Shown piece after piece: positions 52,477 through 60,374 of a stretch of DNA of 64,000 bases. Origin of the DNA: Streptomyces sp. S.PNR 29 (GTDB lineage Bacteria; Actinomycetota; Actinomycetes; Streptomycetales; Streptomycetaceae); NCBI RefSeq assembly GCF_030386795.1, contig NZ_JANUQM010000011.1, positions 186,001 through 250,000 on the forward strand, in the 5' to 3' direction. Below the pieces are notes generated by a model. It was not told the DNA's origin, ran no database searches, and was given only the letters and a program-made list of their open reading frames with translations. Both the position numbers and the translations under genes were made by a program. Every line of letters starts with the position of its first letter. The stretch's first letter is position 1.

Positions 52477-53613
52477 TCACGCGGTGGTGCAGGGAGTGCC
52501 GTTCAGGCTGAAGGCGGCCGGCTTGGCGAAGCTGCCGCTGTAAGAGGCCTGGAAGCCGAAGGAGACCTGGCCGCCGGGCGCAAGAGAGGCGTTGTGCGCC
52601 AGGTTGCCGGCCGTGACCGCTCCCGACGACGGAGAGATCCCCGCGTTCCACGCGCCGGTGATCGTCTGCCCCGCGGGCAGGGTGAACGCGAGCTTCCAGC
52701 CGTTGACCGGCGAGGAACCCGTATTGGTCAGGGTGACATCGGCGGTGTAGCCGCCCTGCCACACGTTGGTGCTGTAGGCCACCTTGCATGCCGCGGGTCC
52801 GCTGGGAGTGCCGGGGCCGGGTGTGCCGCCGCCGAGGTTGACGGTTGAGGAGAAGGAGTTCACCGCCAGTCCCGCGCCGTTCCGCCAAGGCTCGAAACCC
52901 GCCTGAACGCTCGTCAGGTACCAGTCGTTCTGCGCGAGTCCGCGGGAGACGGCCTGCCGGACGAAGTCCATCGCGTCGAAGCTCCAGCTGTCGATCGCCG
53001 ACGGCGCGACGAAGGAGAGCACGTCGTTGGAGCCGTTGCTGCCCGACCACACCTGCCAGGTGCGTCCGGCCACGCTCGCCGTACCGACCTGGGAGCCGAT
53101 GGGCTGGATCGGGCCCACCTTGTTGAGCCAGATCATGATCTCGGTCCGGTTCACGCCGTCGGTGCGGGGCGTCGGGTCCAGCCAGATGTCGTACGAGGCG
53201 TTGTACGCGGCATCGCCGCCCACGTAGCTGTAGGAGATGCTCGTGGGTGCGTCGGCGATGGAGCTCAGCCGTGCGGGGAGCTTCGTGCCGGGGGAGCAGT
53301 TGGTGTAGTGGCAGCCGTTGTACACGGACGGGTAGGACTTCGGGGCGCCGTTCGTCGGGACCGAACCGTCGGCCTGGGTAACCCTGAAGCCCGAGTCCGT
53401 GACGGCGATGCACTGGGGCTGACTGGTCCCCCAGCGGTTGTTCTGCACGACGTAACGGCCCTGGATGGTGGTGGAGCCGAACGGCTCGCAGATCGTTGTG
53501 TCGGCGTGCGACGTCGACGCGCTTGTGAGAAGCGCTGCCAGCGCGACGAGTGAGGTGAGCAGCGCACCGGACAGGGCGCGCATCCTGCGGGCTTGGTGAC
53601 GTGATGGTTGCAT
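52477..53613 (-). CDS. Secreted GH12 endoglucanase with C-terminal CBM2
   Basis: A 378-residue secreted cellulase. GGAGGAG precedes the ATG (53611-53613); the signal peptide ends near TSHADT (38). The GH12 domain spans about 40-262, with nucleophile Glu158 in NRTEIMIWL and acid/base Glu241 in VQAGFEPW. A Gly/Pro linker (NLGGGTPGPGTPSGP) leads to a CBM2 (about 275-378: CKVAYSTNVWQGGYTADVTLTNTGSSPVNGW to GTPC). It cuts internal beta-1,4-glucan bonds; some GH12 enzymes also cut xyloglucan, which would suit the fucosidase context. A perfect CebR operator lies 45 bp upstream. Confidence 0.94.
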   Translation of the reverse strand: MQPSRHQARRMRALSGALLTSLVALAALLTSASTSHADTTICEPFGSTTIQGRYVVQNNRWGTSQPQCIAVTDSGFRVTQADGSVPTNGAPKSYPSVYNGCHYTNCSPGTKLPARLSSIADAPTSISYSYVGGDAAYNASYDIWLDPTPRTDGVNRTEIMIWLNKVGPIQPIGSQVGTASVAGRTWQVWSGSNGSNDVLSFVAPSAIDSWSFDAMDFVRQAVSRGLAQNDWYLTSVQAGFEPWRNGAGLAVNSFSSTVNLGGGTPGPGTPSGPAACKVAYSTNVWQGGYTADVTLTNTGSSPVNGWKLAFTLPAGQTITGAWNAGISPSSGAVTAGNLAHNASLAPGGQVSFGFQASYSGSFAKPAAFSLNGTPCTTA

Positions 53614-53657
53614 GCGGCTCCTCCGCAATGGATGTGGGGGGTGAGGAGCACTCAAAA

Positions 53658-53671
53658 TGGGAGCGCTCCCA
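53658..53671. promoter_or_regulatory. CebR operator of the GH12 gene
   Basis: TGGGAGCGCTCCCA, the exact 14-bp Streptomyces CebR palindrome, 44 bp upstream of the GH12 ATG. Repression by CebR-type regulators with release by cellobiose is established for such boxes. Confidence 0.9.
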
Positions 53672-53831
53672 ATTCCTTCTTGAAGGGGGACTCTAGGAGA
53701 GGACCATGTACCTGACAAGGCGGCGACCGCAGCCCTCTCGCGTGGATCCCGAAACTGCAGGTCGTTCGCGCGGAGGACAACTCGATGCCAGGCCGACAGG
53801 CTCGTTGAGCGGTGGAGAAAACGGGTGGTCA

Positions 53832-53865
53832 CCGGGCGGCCCCCGTGTGGCTGGGGGCCGCCCGG
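53832..53865 (-). terminator. Terminator hairpin 2 downstream of the GH48 gene
   Basis: A perfect 13-bp stem, CCGGGCGGCCCCC (53832-53844) with its complement (53853-53865), and an 8-nt loop, 53 bp after the GH48 stop. It follows a smaller hairpin at 53871. Confidence 0.75.
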
Positions 53866-53870
53866 CGGGT

Positions 53871-53895
53871 GACCCCGTCTCCTTGTGACGGGGTC
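53871..53895 (-). terminator. Terminator hairpin 1 downstream of the GH48 gene
   Basis: GACCCCGTC (53871-53879) pairs with GACGGGGTC (53887-53895) around a 7-nt loop, 23 bp after the GH48 stop. Tandem hairpins suggest tight isolation of the GH48 and GH12 units. Confidence 0.65.
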
Positions 53896-53918
53896 GCGCA
53901 CGCGGGCCTCAGCGGGGG

Positions 53919-56834
53919 CTACTCGAGGAGTTCCGCGTACGATCCCATGGCCAGGGCGATGTCCGCCTGAGCCCAGAACCGGTGGTACGTGAAGGAGGGG
54001 GCGGCCCCGCCCTTCAGATAGGCCTCGATCTTCGACCAGGCCGGGTCGCTCTTGTAGAAGGAGCGGATCGAGTCGAACGTGGACGACGAGTTGATCGCGT
54101 CGCCGTTCGGCATGGTGCCCGTCCAGCCGCTCGGGATGTAGACACCGTCGTCGAAGCGGTTGTAGTCGGTGCGGGTCTCCGGGACGGCGATGCCCAGGGC
54201 GTCCTGGTATTTGGTCCACATCCCGTCCAGCAGCTTCTTCGCCGCGGACGCGGCCTGGGTGTCGCCGGACCGGTCGGCGTAGTACGTCAGGGTCTTGGCG
54301 TACGCGGCCGCCACACCGACGTCGTTGGTGTAGTCGGCGACGGTGACGTGAAGTCCGCTGTTGGCACCGGGACTTGACGGGTTCCATGTGTCGGGCTGGC
54401 CCGACCACTGGAGTGTCGACGGGATCCGGTAGGTGCCGTCCGGGTTGAACGTGGTCTTGGACAGCGCCCAGTCGACCCACTTGTCGAGGACCGCCTTGGC
54501 CTGCGCGTTCCCCGTCTGCTGGTACAGCTCGGCGACCCGCTCCATCGACCACGCCTGGAAGCCGAACCACTGGTTGGACGGCGGGTCGTGGTACACGGGC
54601 TTCTCGTCGTAGTACATGCCGTAGAACGTCGACTTCCCGGCCGGCGGTGTCGCGTACCGGCCCGCCCAGCTGTTGGTCGCACCGCCCGCGATCGCGCCCT
54701 CGTTCGACTGCAGCCAGCGGTAGAACTCCATCTGCCGCTCCAGCGACTTGGCCCAGTCCGCCTGGCCCGTCGTCGACTTCGGCTTCAGCGGTGCGTAGTT
54801 GGCGAGTGCGTAGGCCGCGAGGGGGTTCTGGTAGCCGCTGTGGGAGTGGCTGGAGCCGATGCGCCATGCCCAGCCCGCCGAGGTGTCGGTGGCACCGCCC
54901 CAGGCGTAGTACCAGGACAGCAGGTACATCGAGGCGTCCTTGCCGGTGCCGGCCGGGCAGGTGGACGGGCCCACACAGTTGCCGATCTTCTTGAAGTACT
55001 TGTCGTACATCGCGTACCGCAGGTAGTCGCCCATCTTCGCGGCCTTGGTCACCGTCGCGGAGACGTCCGAGCCCTTGCCCTGCTGCTTGGCCCAGATGTC
55101 GGCCCAGTAGGCGGCCTGCACCGCACGCGCGTCGGCGTCCGGGGCGTTGGTGAACTTCCACTGCTTGGCATAGGAGGCGTCACCGGTGAACAGGTCCAGG
55201 TACCCGTTCTTGCCGCCGTACTTGAAGGCGTCACAGGTCGGCTGCGGCACCGTCTCCCACACCGACTCCTGCGCGCCGCGCTGGAAGGTGTTGATGTACG
55301 ACGGACCGGTGTCCGACGGACCCGCCTCGCACTTGCCCGGCGAGTTGCCGAAGCCGTACACGTTGTCGACGTCCTGCAGCCAGTGCATGCCGTAGACGTC
55401 GTCCGTGCCGTAGGCGCTCTTCAGCTCACCGGCGATCGGGTCCGAACCGACCGAGACCCCGGTGTCCAGCTTCGCCGGGTACTCGTTGGGCGTGTCCAGT
55501 TCGGGCGCGTAGGTCGCCGGCTTCGAGGCGTTGTAGAAGGAGTTGGTCGGCTGGTCCGCGTGGGTGGGGATCATGTACTTCTCCATGATCTCCCAGGCCC
55601 CGTTGAACTTGGACCAGTCGCCCGTGACCTTGCCGTACATCGCCTGGAGCCAGAGAAGGTAGCTGTAGGCCTCCGAGGTGGTCTCGTGACCGTGGTCCGG
55701 CGCCTCGACGATCAGCGTCTCCACCGAGTGGTAGGGGATGCCCTCGGGCGAGAAGTAGCCGTTCGCCGGGTTGGTGATCTTCCCGTACAGCTCCAGGAAG
55801 CGGGCGTCGTAGTCCTTCGTCGCTCCCAGCTGCGTCACGGTGACCGCGGCCTTCGCGTGCCCGGGGGCCGTCGACTCGAAGGTCGCCGCGCCGGTACCGG
55901 AACTGTCGGCGGTGATGGTCACCTTCTGCGCCGTGTTCCAGTTCTGCGGCGTGAAGGTGAGCGAAGCGCCGCCGGTCACCGACAGACCTGAATTGCCGCC
56001 CGTCCGGGCCGTGGTGACGGTGACGTTCGAGGACGGCTGCTTCGACAGCTTCACCTCGTAGGTGCCCGTCTTGCCCTGCTGGATACCCAATTGGGTGGGC
56101 GTGGCGACCACGGTGGGCCCTGAGGCGACCGTGATGCCCACGGGCGTGGACGACGCGGACGCGCCGAGGCTGTCGTAGGCCTTCGCGACGAGTGAATGAC
56201 TGCCCACGGTCAAGCTTGAGGTCGAGAGCGAGTACGGCGCCGTGGTGTCCGTGCCCAGCAGTGTGGTGTCGTCGTAGAACTCCACCTTGCTGATCGTGGC
56301 GTTGTCCGCGGCCGCGGCGGTGGCCGCGAGCGGCACCGCGTCGCCCTGCGTGTAGACGGCGCCGGCCGCCGGGCTGGTGAGCACGGTGATGGGGGGTTGG
56401 TGGGCGCCGGTGCAGCTGGTGCCGTTGATCGCGAAGTTCGTAGGGGCGGCGTTGGTGCCGCTATAGCTGAACTGGGCGCCGGTCGACACGGCGGCGCCGG
56501 CGGCGATCCGCCCGTTGTAGCCGGCGTCCTTCACCGTGATCGACTGGCCCGACTGGGACCAGGTGCCGTTCCAGCCGTTGCTGAGCTTCTGGTTGCCCGT
56601 GTAGCTGTAGGTCAGGGTCCAGCCGTCGATGACGTCCGTACCGCGGTTGGTGATCGTCAGATCCGCGGTGAAGCCGGAGCCCCAGTCGTTCGTCTTGTAG
56701 TCGACACTGCACCGAAGTGCGGCCGCCTGGGCCGGAGCCGAACCCGTGGCCAGCAACGACAGGGGCAGGGCTAAAGCGGTCGCCACGGCGGTCCACACCC
56801 GCCGAACGGCTCTGCGTTTGCGTCCGGGATCCAT
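53919..56834 (-). CDS. Secreted CBM2-GH48 cellobiohydrolase
   Basis: A 971-residue secreted processive cellulase acting from reducing ends. AGGAGG precedes the ATG (56832-56834); the signal peptide ends at AQAAA (38). A CBM2 covers about 40-142 (CSVDYKTNDWGSGFTADLTITNRG to GTSC), an Ig-like domain about 148-232, and a second beta-domain about 236-325. The GH48 catalytic domain is about 335-971: DARFLELYGKITNPANGYFSPEGIPYHSVETLIVEAPDHGHETTSEA carries the proton-donor Glu, and GWAWRIGSSHSHSGYQNP and FTYHRFWAQADIALAMGSYAEL are typical. GH48 is the key exocellulase of cellulolytic bacteria. A perfect CebR box lies upstream. Confidence 0.95.
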   Translation of the reverse strand: MDPGRKRRAVRRVWTAVATALALPLSLLATGSAPAQAAALRCSVDYKTNDWGSGFTADLTITNRGTDVIDGWTLTYSYTGNQKLSNGWNGTWSQSGQSITVKDAGYNGRIAAGAAVSTGAQFSYSGTNAAPTNFAINGTSCTGAHQPPITVLTSPAAGAVYTQGDAVPLAATAAAADNATISKVEFYDDTTLLGTDTTAPYSLSTSSLTVGSHSLVAKAYDSLGASASSTPVGITVASGPTVVATPTQLGIQQGKTGTYEVKLSKQPSSNVTVTTARTGGNSGLSVTGGASLTFTPQNWNTAQKVTITADSSGTGAATFESTAPGHAKAAVTVTQLGATKDYDARFLELYGKITNPANGYFSPEGIPYHSVETLIVEAPDHGHETTSEAYSYLLWLQAMYGKVTGDWSKFNGAWEIMEKYMIPTHADQPTNSFYNASKPATYAPELDTPNEYPAKLDTGVSVGSDPIAGELKSAYGTDDVYGMHWLQDVDNVYGFGNSPGKCEAGPSDTGPSYINTFQRGAQESVWETVPQPTCDAFKYGGKNGYLDLFTGDASYAKQWKFTNAPDADARAVQAAYWADIWAKQQGKGSDVSATVTKAAKMGDYLRYAMYDKYFKKIGNCVGPSTCPAGTGKDASMYLLSWYYAWGGATDTSAGWAWRIGSSHSHSGYQNPLAAYALANYAPLKPKSTTGQADWAKSLERQMEFYRWLQSNEGAIAGGATNSWAGRYATPPAGKSTFYGMYYDEKPVYHDPPSNQWFGFQAWSMERVAELYQQTGNAQAKAVLDKWVDWALSKTTFNPDGTYRIPSTLQWSGQPDTWNPSSPGANSGLHVTVADYTNDVGVAAAYAKTLTYYADRSGDTQAASAAKKLLDGMWTKYQDALGIAVPETRTDYNRFDDGVYIPSGWTGTMPNGDAINSSSTFDSIRSFYKSDPAWSKIEAYLKGGAAPSFTYHRFWAQADIALAMGSYAELLE

Positions 56835-56886
56835 GAACTGGTTCCTCCTAGCGGCTGCGGCTCGGGGAAGGACAAGTCTTGGCCAG

Positions 56887-56900
56887 TGGGAGCGCTCCCA
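56887..56900. promoter_or_regulatory. CebR operator of the GH48 gene
   Basis: TGGGAGCGCTCCCA, identical to the box at 53658, 52 bp upstream of the GH48 ATG. Confidence 0.9.
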
Positions 56901-57029
56901 TCATGGAGACGCGGTCGGTGGGGGTCAAGACGCTTGAAGAGTCGAAGGCATAAAACCGTTTAGTTCAAAGAAAGTTACGCCGCCCCTCTGGGCAACCGCG
57001 CCACTCGCCGCTACTTTCCTTCGCACCAG

Positions 57030-57043
57030 TGGGAGCGGTTCCA
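57030..57043. promoter_or_regulatory. Degenerate CebR box upstream of the GH5 remnant
   Basis: TGGGAGCGGTTCCA matches the CebR operator at 12 of 14 positions. It lies in front of the decayed GH5 gene and about 1 kb ahead of the GH6 start, consistent with relaxed selection on the promoter of a dead gene; it could also serve the GH6 gene through a long leader. Confidence 0.6.
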
Positions 57044-57062
57044 ATCAGGCGACGCGCCGGTC

Positions 57063-57950
57063 ATGACGCGCTCAACTGCAGGAGTCGCTCATGCGACACC
57101 CCCCACCTTCGTTACTTTTAGCCGTTGCGGGCGCCGACACGCTCGTCGCCACCACGGTCGTCCCGATGGTCTCGGCCCAGGGAGCGATGCGTCCCTGGCC
57201 GAGGGAGCACATCGTCCACGGTCAGTGGGGCAACGGCTTCCACGGATCAGCGCAAAGCACCGACAAGTCCGCCGCGTCGCACAGTCGGACACCGCCGTTC
57301 GACTTTCGCCGACGGTCGCGAGCTCACCCAGGACCGGAACACCGCCTGGTCCCGGTCCGGCACGACGGTGCCCGCCACGACCGAGGGGTCCGAGCCGACC
57401 GGCAGCCAGGAGCGTCGACTCGGCCTGTCCGAGATCAAGCCGGATCACGCGAGATCGTGGTCCTTGCCGACCCGTTCAGTGAGCTGTGCCCGGACCGTAC
57501 GACCTGCGGTGTCGCGGACGTGCGGAAGTACCGGCGGCACGGTGACACGGCGGTGTCCGCCCAGAGGTCTCGTGCGAGGTCGCCGGCACTGACGTGGTGG
57601 ACGCTTATGTGCACTCCACCAGAGCGAAGAACGTGATGCTGGCGGGTGGACCGGCATACCCCAGCAACCTCGATCTGTGGCTACTGCACGAGCCCACCGA
57701 CCCGGCGGGCAAGCCGGTCGCCCCCGGCGCGTCCACAACAGCAACACCTGCTCCGACATCTGCACCGACGAGAGCCGGCGGCCGGCCACGCTCGCTCCCA
57801 TCGCCGCGCACGTGCCTTTGGTGGCGCGAGAGATCAGTGCGCGTACCTCCTCGCACGGCTTCACCGACAAGGTCATGAGTGGTCCGGCGCCCGCAATCCG
57901 TCCCACCTGGGATGGAGCGGGCACCCGGCACCGCTCCTCCGCCCCGTCCC
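57063..57950 (+). pseudogene. Decayed CBM2-GH5 cellulase gene
   Basis: No single frame spans this stretch, but pieces of a CBM2-GH5 cellulase appear in order in three frames. In order they are: a hydrophobic leader and VHGQWGNGFHGS (57091-57255, frame 1), matching the start of a CBM2; STFADGRELTQDRNTAWSRSG (57299-57394, frame 2), matching the CBM2 core; VLADPFSELCPD (57460-57495, frame 1), matching the GH5 VFDLFNEPYPD acid/base strand with NEP changed to SEL; VDAYVHSTRAKNVMLAGG, PAYPSNLDLWL and HEPTDPAGKPVA (57597-57725, frame 3); and NSNTCSDICTD then VPLVAREISARTSSHGFTDKVM (57731-57880, frame 2), matching the nucleophile region. Most of the first half of the GH5 barrel is missing. Frameshifts, an internal deletion and active-site changes all point to a dead gene. 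The family match is from memory. Confidence 0.65.
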
Positions 57951-58057
57951 CGGTCTCGAACCACGACGCCACGCCCACCTGCACAGCATCGGACCGCGCA
58001 ACCCTCTGCGCAGCCGTGATCAGTAGAAGAATGTCGAAGGAGAAGGAACCCACACTC

Positions 58058-59788
58058 ATGAGTCGCACCAGGACCTCACTGCTCGCCGCCCTCGCGCTGC
58101 TCACCGGAAGCTCAGGGGCTGCGCTTCTCACGGCACCGGCCGGTGCCGCCACCGCCTCCGTACCCTGCACGGTGGACTACAAGGTGCAGAACCAGTGGGA
58201 CACCGGCTTCACGGCTGCCGTCACCCTCACCAACAACGCGGCTGCCAAGTCGGGTTGGTCGGTGAAGTGGTCGTACGCGGGCAACCAGAAGATCACCAAC
58301 TTCTGGAACTCGAAGATCAGCCAGAGTGGCGCCGCCGTCACCGCCAACAACGAGAGCTACAACGGCACGCTCGCCACCGGCGGTTCGGTCAGCTTCGGCT
58401 TCCAGGGCACCTACAGCGGCACCAACGCCATCCCGGCCACGTTCACCCTCGACGGCGTGACCTGCAACGTCGACGGCGGCCCGACGGACCCCGGCCCGAC
58501 CGACCCGGGCCCGACGGACCCCGGCCCGACCGGGCCCAAGGCAGGCAACCCGTACTCCGGCGCCAAGGTCTATGTGAACCCGGAGTGGTCCGCGAAGGCC
58601 GCCGCAGAACCGGGCGGCAGCCGTATCTCCAACCAGCCCACCGCGGTCTGGCTGGACCGGATCGCCGCGATCAACGGTGTGAACGGCGGCATGGGGCTGC
58701 GGGCGCACCTCGACGAGGCGCTGAAGCAGAAGGGCAGCGGCGAACTCGTCGTCCAGCTGGTCATCTACGACCTGCCCGGCCGTGACTGCGCCGCCCTCGC
58801 CTCCAACGGTGAACTCGGACCGAACGACCTCGACAAGTACAAGAGCCAGTACATCGACCCGATCGTCTCGATCCTCGCCGACCCCAAGTACGCGGGCCTG
58901 CGGATCGCCACGGTCATCGAGCCCGACTCATTGCCCAACCTGGTCACCAACGCCGGCGGCACCCCCACCACCACCGACGCGTGCGTGGCCATGAAGAGCA
59001 ACGGCAACTACGAAAAGGGCGTTTCCTACGCCCTCGACAAGCTCGGCGCCCTCGCGAACGTCTACAACTACGTCGACGCCGGGCACCACGGCTGGCTCGG
59101 CTGGGACAGCAACCTCGGCCCGTCGGTGCAGGAGTTCTACAAGGTCGCCACGACCAACGGCGCGAGCGTGAAGGACGTCGCCGGGTTCATCGTCAACACC
59201 GCCAACTACAGCCCGGTCAAGGAGCCGAACTTCAAGGTCACCGACAGCGTCAACGGGCAGACCGTGCGCCAGTCGAAGTGGGTCGACTGGAACCAGTACG
59301 TGGACGAGCAGTCCTTCGCCCAGGCGCTGCGTGACAAGCTCGTCGCGGCCGGCTTCGAGTCCGGCCTCGGCATGCTCATCGACACCTCCCGCAACGGCTG
59401 GGGCGGCACCGCCCGGCCCACCGGCCCCGGACCGATGACCTCCGTGGACGACTACGTCAACGGCAGCCGCATCGACCGGCGCATCCACGCCGGCAACTGG
59501 TGCAACCAGAGCGGCGCCGGCCTCGGCGAACGGCCCACCGCGGCACCGGCCGCCGGCATCGACGCCTACGTGTGGGTCAAGCCGCCGGGGGAGTCCGACG
59601 GCTCCAGCAGCGCCATCCCCAACGACGAGGGCAAGGGCTTCGACCGCATGTGCGACCCGACCTACGGCGGCAACCCCCGCAACGGCAACAACCCCACGGG
59701 GTCACTGCCGAACGCGCCCGTGGCGGGACACTGGTTCTCCGCCCAGTTCAGGCAGCTGATGCAGAACGCCTACCCGCCGCTTCCGTAA
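58058..59788 (+). CDS. Secreted CBM2-GH6 cellulase
   Basis: A 576-residue secreted cellulase. I start at ATG 58058 with AAGGA ten bases upstream; ATG 58031 would add nine charged residues before the signal. The signal peptide ends near AGAATA (33). A CBM2 follows (about 36-137: CTVDYKVQNQWDTGFTAAVTLTNN to GVTC), then a GPTDP repeat linker (about 141-160), then the GH6 domain (about 163-576). Conserved GH6 blocks are VYVNPEWSAKAA, VIYDLPGRDCAALASNGEL, IEPDSLPNLVTN, DAGHHGWLGW and GAGLGERPTAAPAAGIDAYVWVKPPGESDG. Acidic catalytic residues lie in DLPGRDC and the IEPDS strand. It acts from non-reducing ends, complementary to GH48. Confidence 0.94.
   Translation: MSRTRTSLLAALALLTGSSGAALLTAPAGAATASVPCTVDYKVQNQWDTGFTAAVTLTNNAAAKSGWSVKWSYAGNQKITNFWNSKISQSGAAVTANNESYNGTLATGGSVSFGFQGTYSGTNAIPATFTLDGVTCNVDGGPTDPGPTDPGPTDPGPTGPKAGNPYSGAKVYVNPEWSAKAAAEPGGSRISNQPTAVWLDRIAAINGVNGGMGLRAHLDEALKQKGSGELVVQLVIYDLPGRDCAALASNGELGPNDLDKYKSQYIDPIVSILADPKYAGLRIATVIEPDSLPNLVTNAGGTPTTTDACVAMKSNGNYEKGVSYALDKLGALANVYNYVDAGHHGWLGWDSNLGPSVQEFYKVATTNGASVKDVAGFIVNTANYSPVKEPNFKVTDSVNGQTVRQSKWVDWNQYVDEQSFAQALRDKLVAAGFESGLGMLIDTSRNGWGGTARPTGPGPMTSVDDYVNGSRIDRRIHAGNWCNQSGAGLGERPTAAPAAGIDAYVWVKPPGESDGSSSAIPNDEGKGFDRMCDPTYGGNPRNGNNPTGSLPNAPVAGHWFSAQFRQLMQNAYPPLP
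58478..58537 (+). repeat. Four tandem 15-bp units coding the GPTDP linker of GH6
   Basis: Four consecutive 15-bp units encode GPTDP, GPTDP, GPTDP and GPTGP. Units 1 and 3 are identical and unit 2 differs from them at two third-base positions. Such Pro/Thr linkers separate the binding module from the catalytic domain and vary in length by repeat slippage. Confidence 0.85.
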
Positions 59789-59807
59789 CCCCTTGACGCG
59801 GTGAGCG

Positions 59808-59850
59808 TCCGCCGGTGGCCAGCCCTCCCTGAGGGCCGGGCACCGGCGGA
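59808..59850 (+). terminator. Terminator of the GH6 gene
   Basis: TCCGCCGGTG (59808-59817) and CACCGGCGGA (59841-59850) form a 10-bp outer stem, with GCCCTC/GAGGGC (59822-59827 and 59831-59836) as an inner stem, 19 bp after the GH6 stop. Confidence 0.75.
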
Positions 59851-60192
59851 TCGCGTCCGTATCGGCAGCGCGGCTGCCGGGCAGCCGGGTGCCGGCCGTG
59901 GAGTCCTGGACACTGGCCGCCGTGACCAGGGCGGCCGGCAGCAGACCGAGTGCGTCGGTCACGATGCTGCGCTTGCGGCCCACGATCTTCTTGCCCGCAC
60001 CGTGCCCTGACTCGCGGCGGGGACGCTGATGGAGGTCTTCACGCTCCGCGCGTCGATCACGCAGGCCGACGGCTGTGCCGGTCGGTGTCGGCGGTCAGGG
60101 AGCGGATGGCAATCGGAACTACTCGTCCAGCGGTATGACCACTTCCGCCAGGCGCCCACCCGCGTCCCGGCCGGTCCGGTCGCCGACTTCAC
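59840..60192 (-). pseudogene. Relic of an IS5-type transposase
   Basis: On the minus strand ACVIDARSVKTSISVPAASQGT (around 60070-60005) is followed, after a frame change, by GRKRSIVTDALGLLPAALVTAASVQD (from 59980). Together they match the central DDE region of IS5-family transposases of Streptomyces (CVIDSQSVK ... GRKRHIVTDTLGLLLAVxVTAAxVQDRDAG). The N-terminal piece GAWRKWSYRWTSSSDCHPLPD upstream fits the preceding part. Both ends are missing and no terminal repeats are visible, so it is an inactive fragment. It lies between the cellulase island and the clan GH-A/lectin gene. Confidence 0.7.
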
Positions 60193-60304
60193 GGCTGCGA
60201 GGTGCTCCTGGAGCCCATGCGCCGGGACCGCTTCGGCCGGTGGGCCTGCGGCGGCGACATCGCCTTACCGGCTCGATGCCCTCGACGCGGTGCTGCGTGT
60301 GAAC

Positions 60305-60342
60305 GGCAGCGGCCCGCCGGACTGCGCCGGCGGGCCGCTGCC
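60305..60342 (-). terminator. Terminator of the large GH-A/lectin gene
   Basis: A perfect 16-bp stem, GGCAGCGGCCCGCCGG (60305-60320) with its complement (60327-60342), and the loop ACTGCG, 32 bp after the stop at 60375. Confidence 0.8.
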
Positions 60343-60374
60343 CGGTCAGGTGTCGTTGGTGGCTGAGGGCCGGG

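Noticed and set aside
57594..57878. A short intact gene of 94 codons in the GH5 remnant region
   Set aside because: The frame matches only a middle slice of GH5 and then passes out of the similar frame; flanking frames continue the same protein, so it is a fragment.
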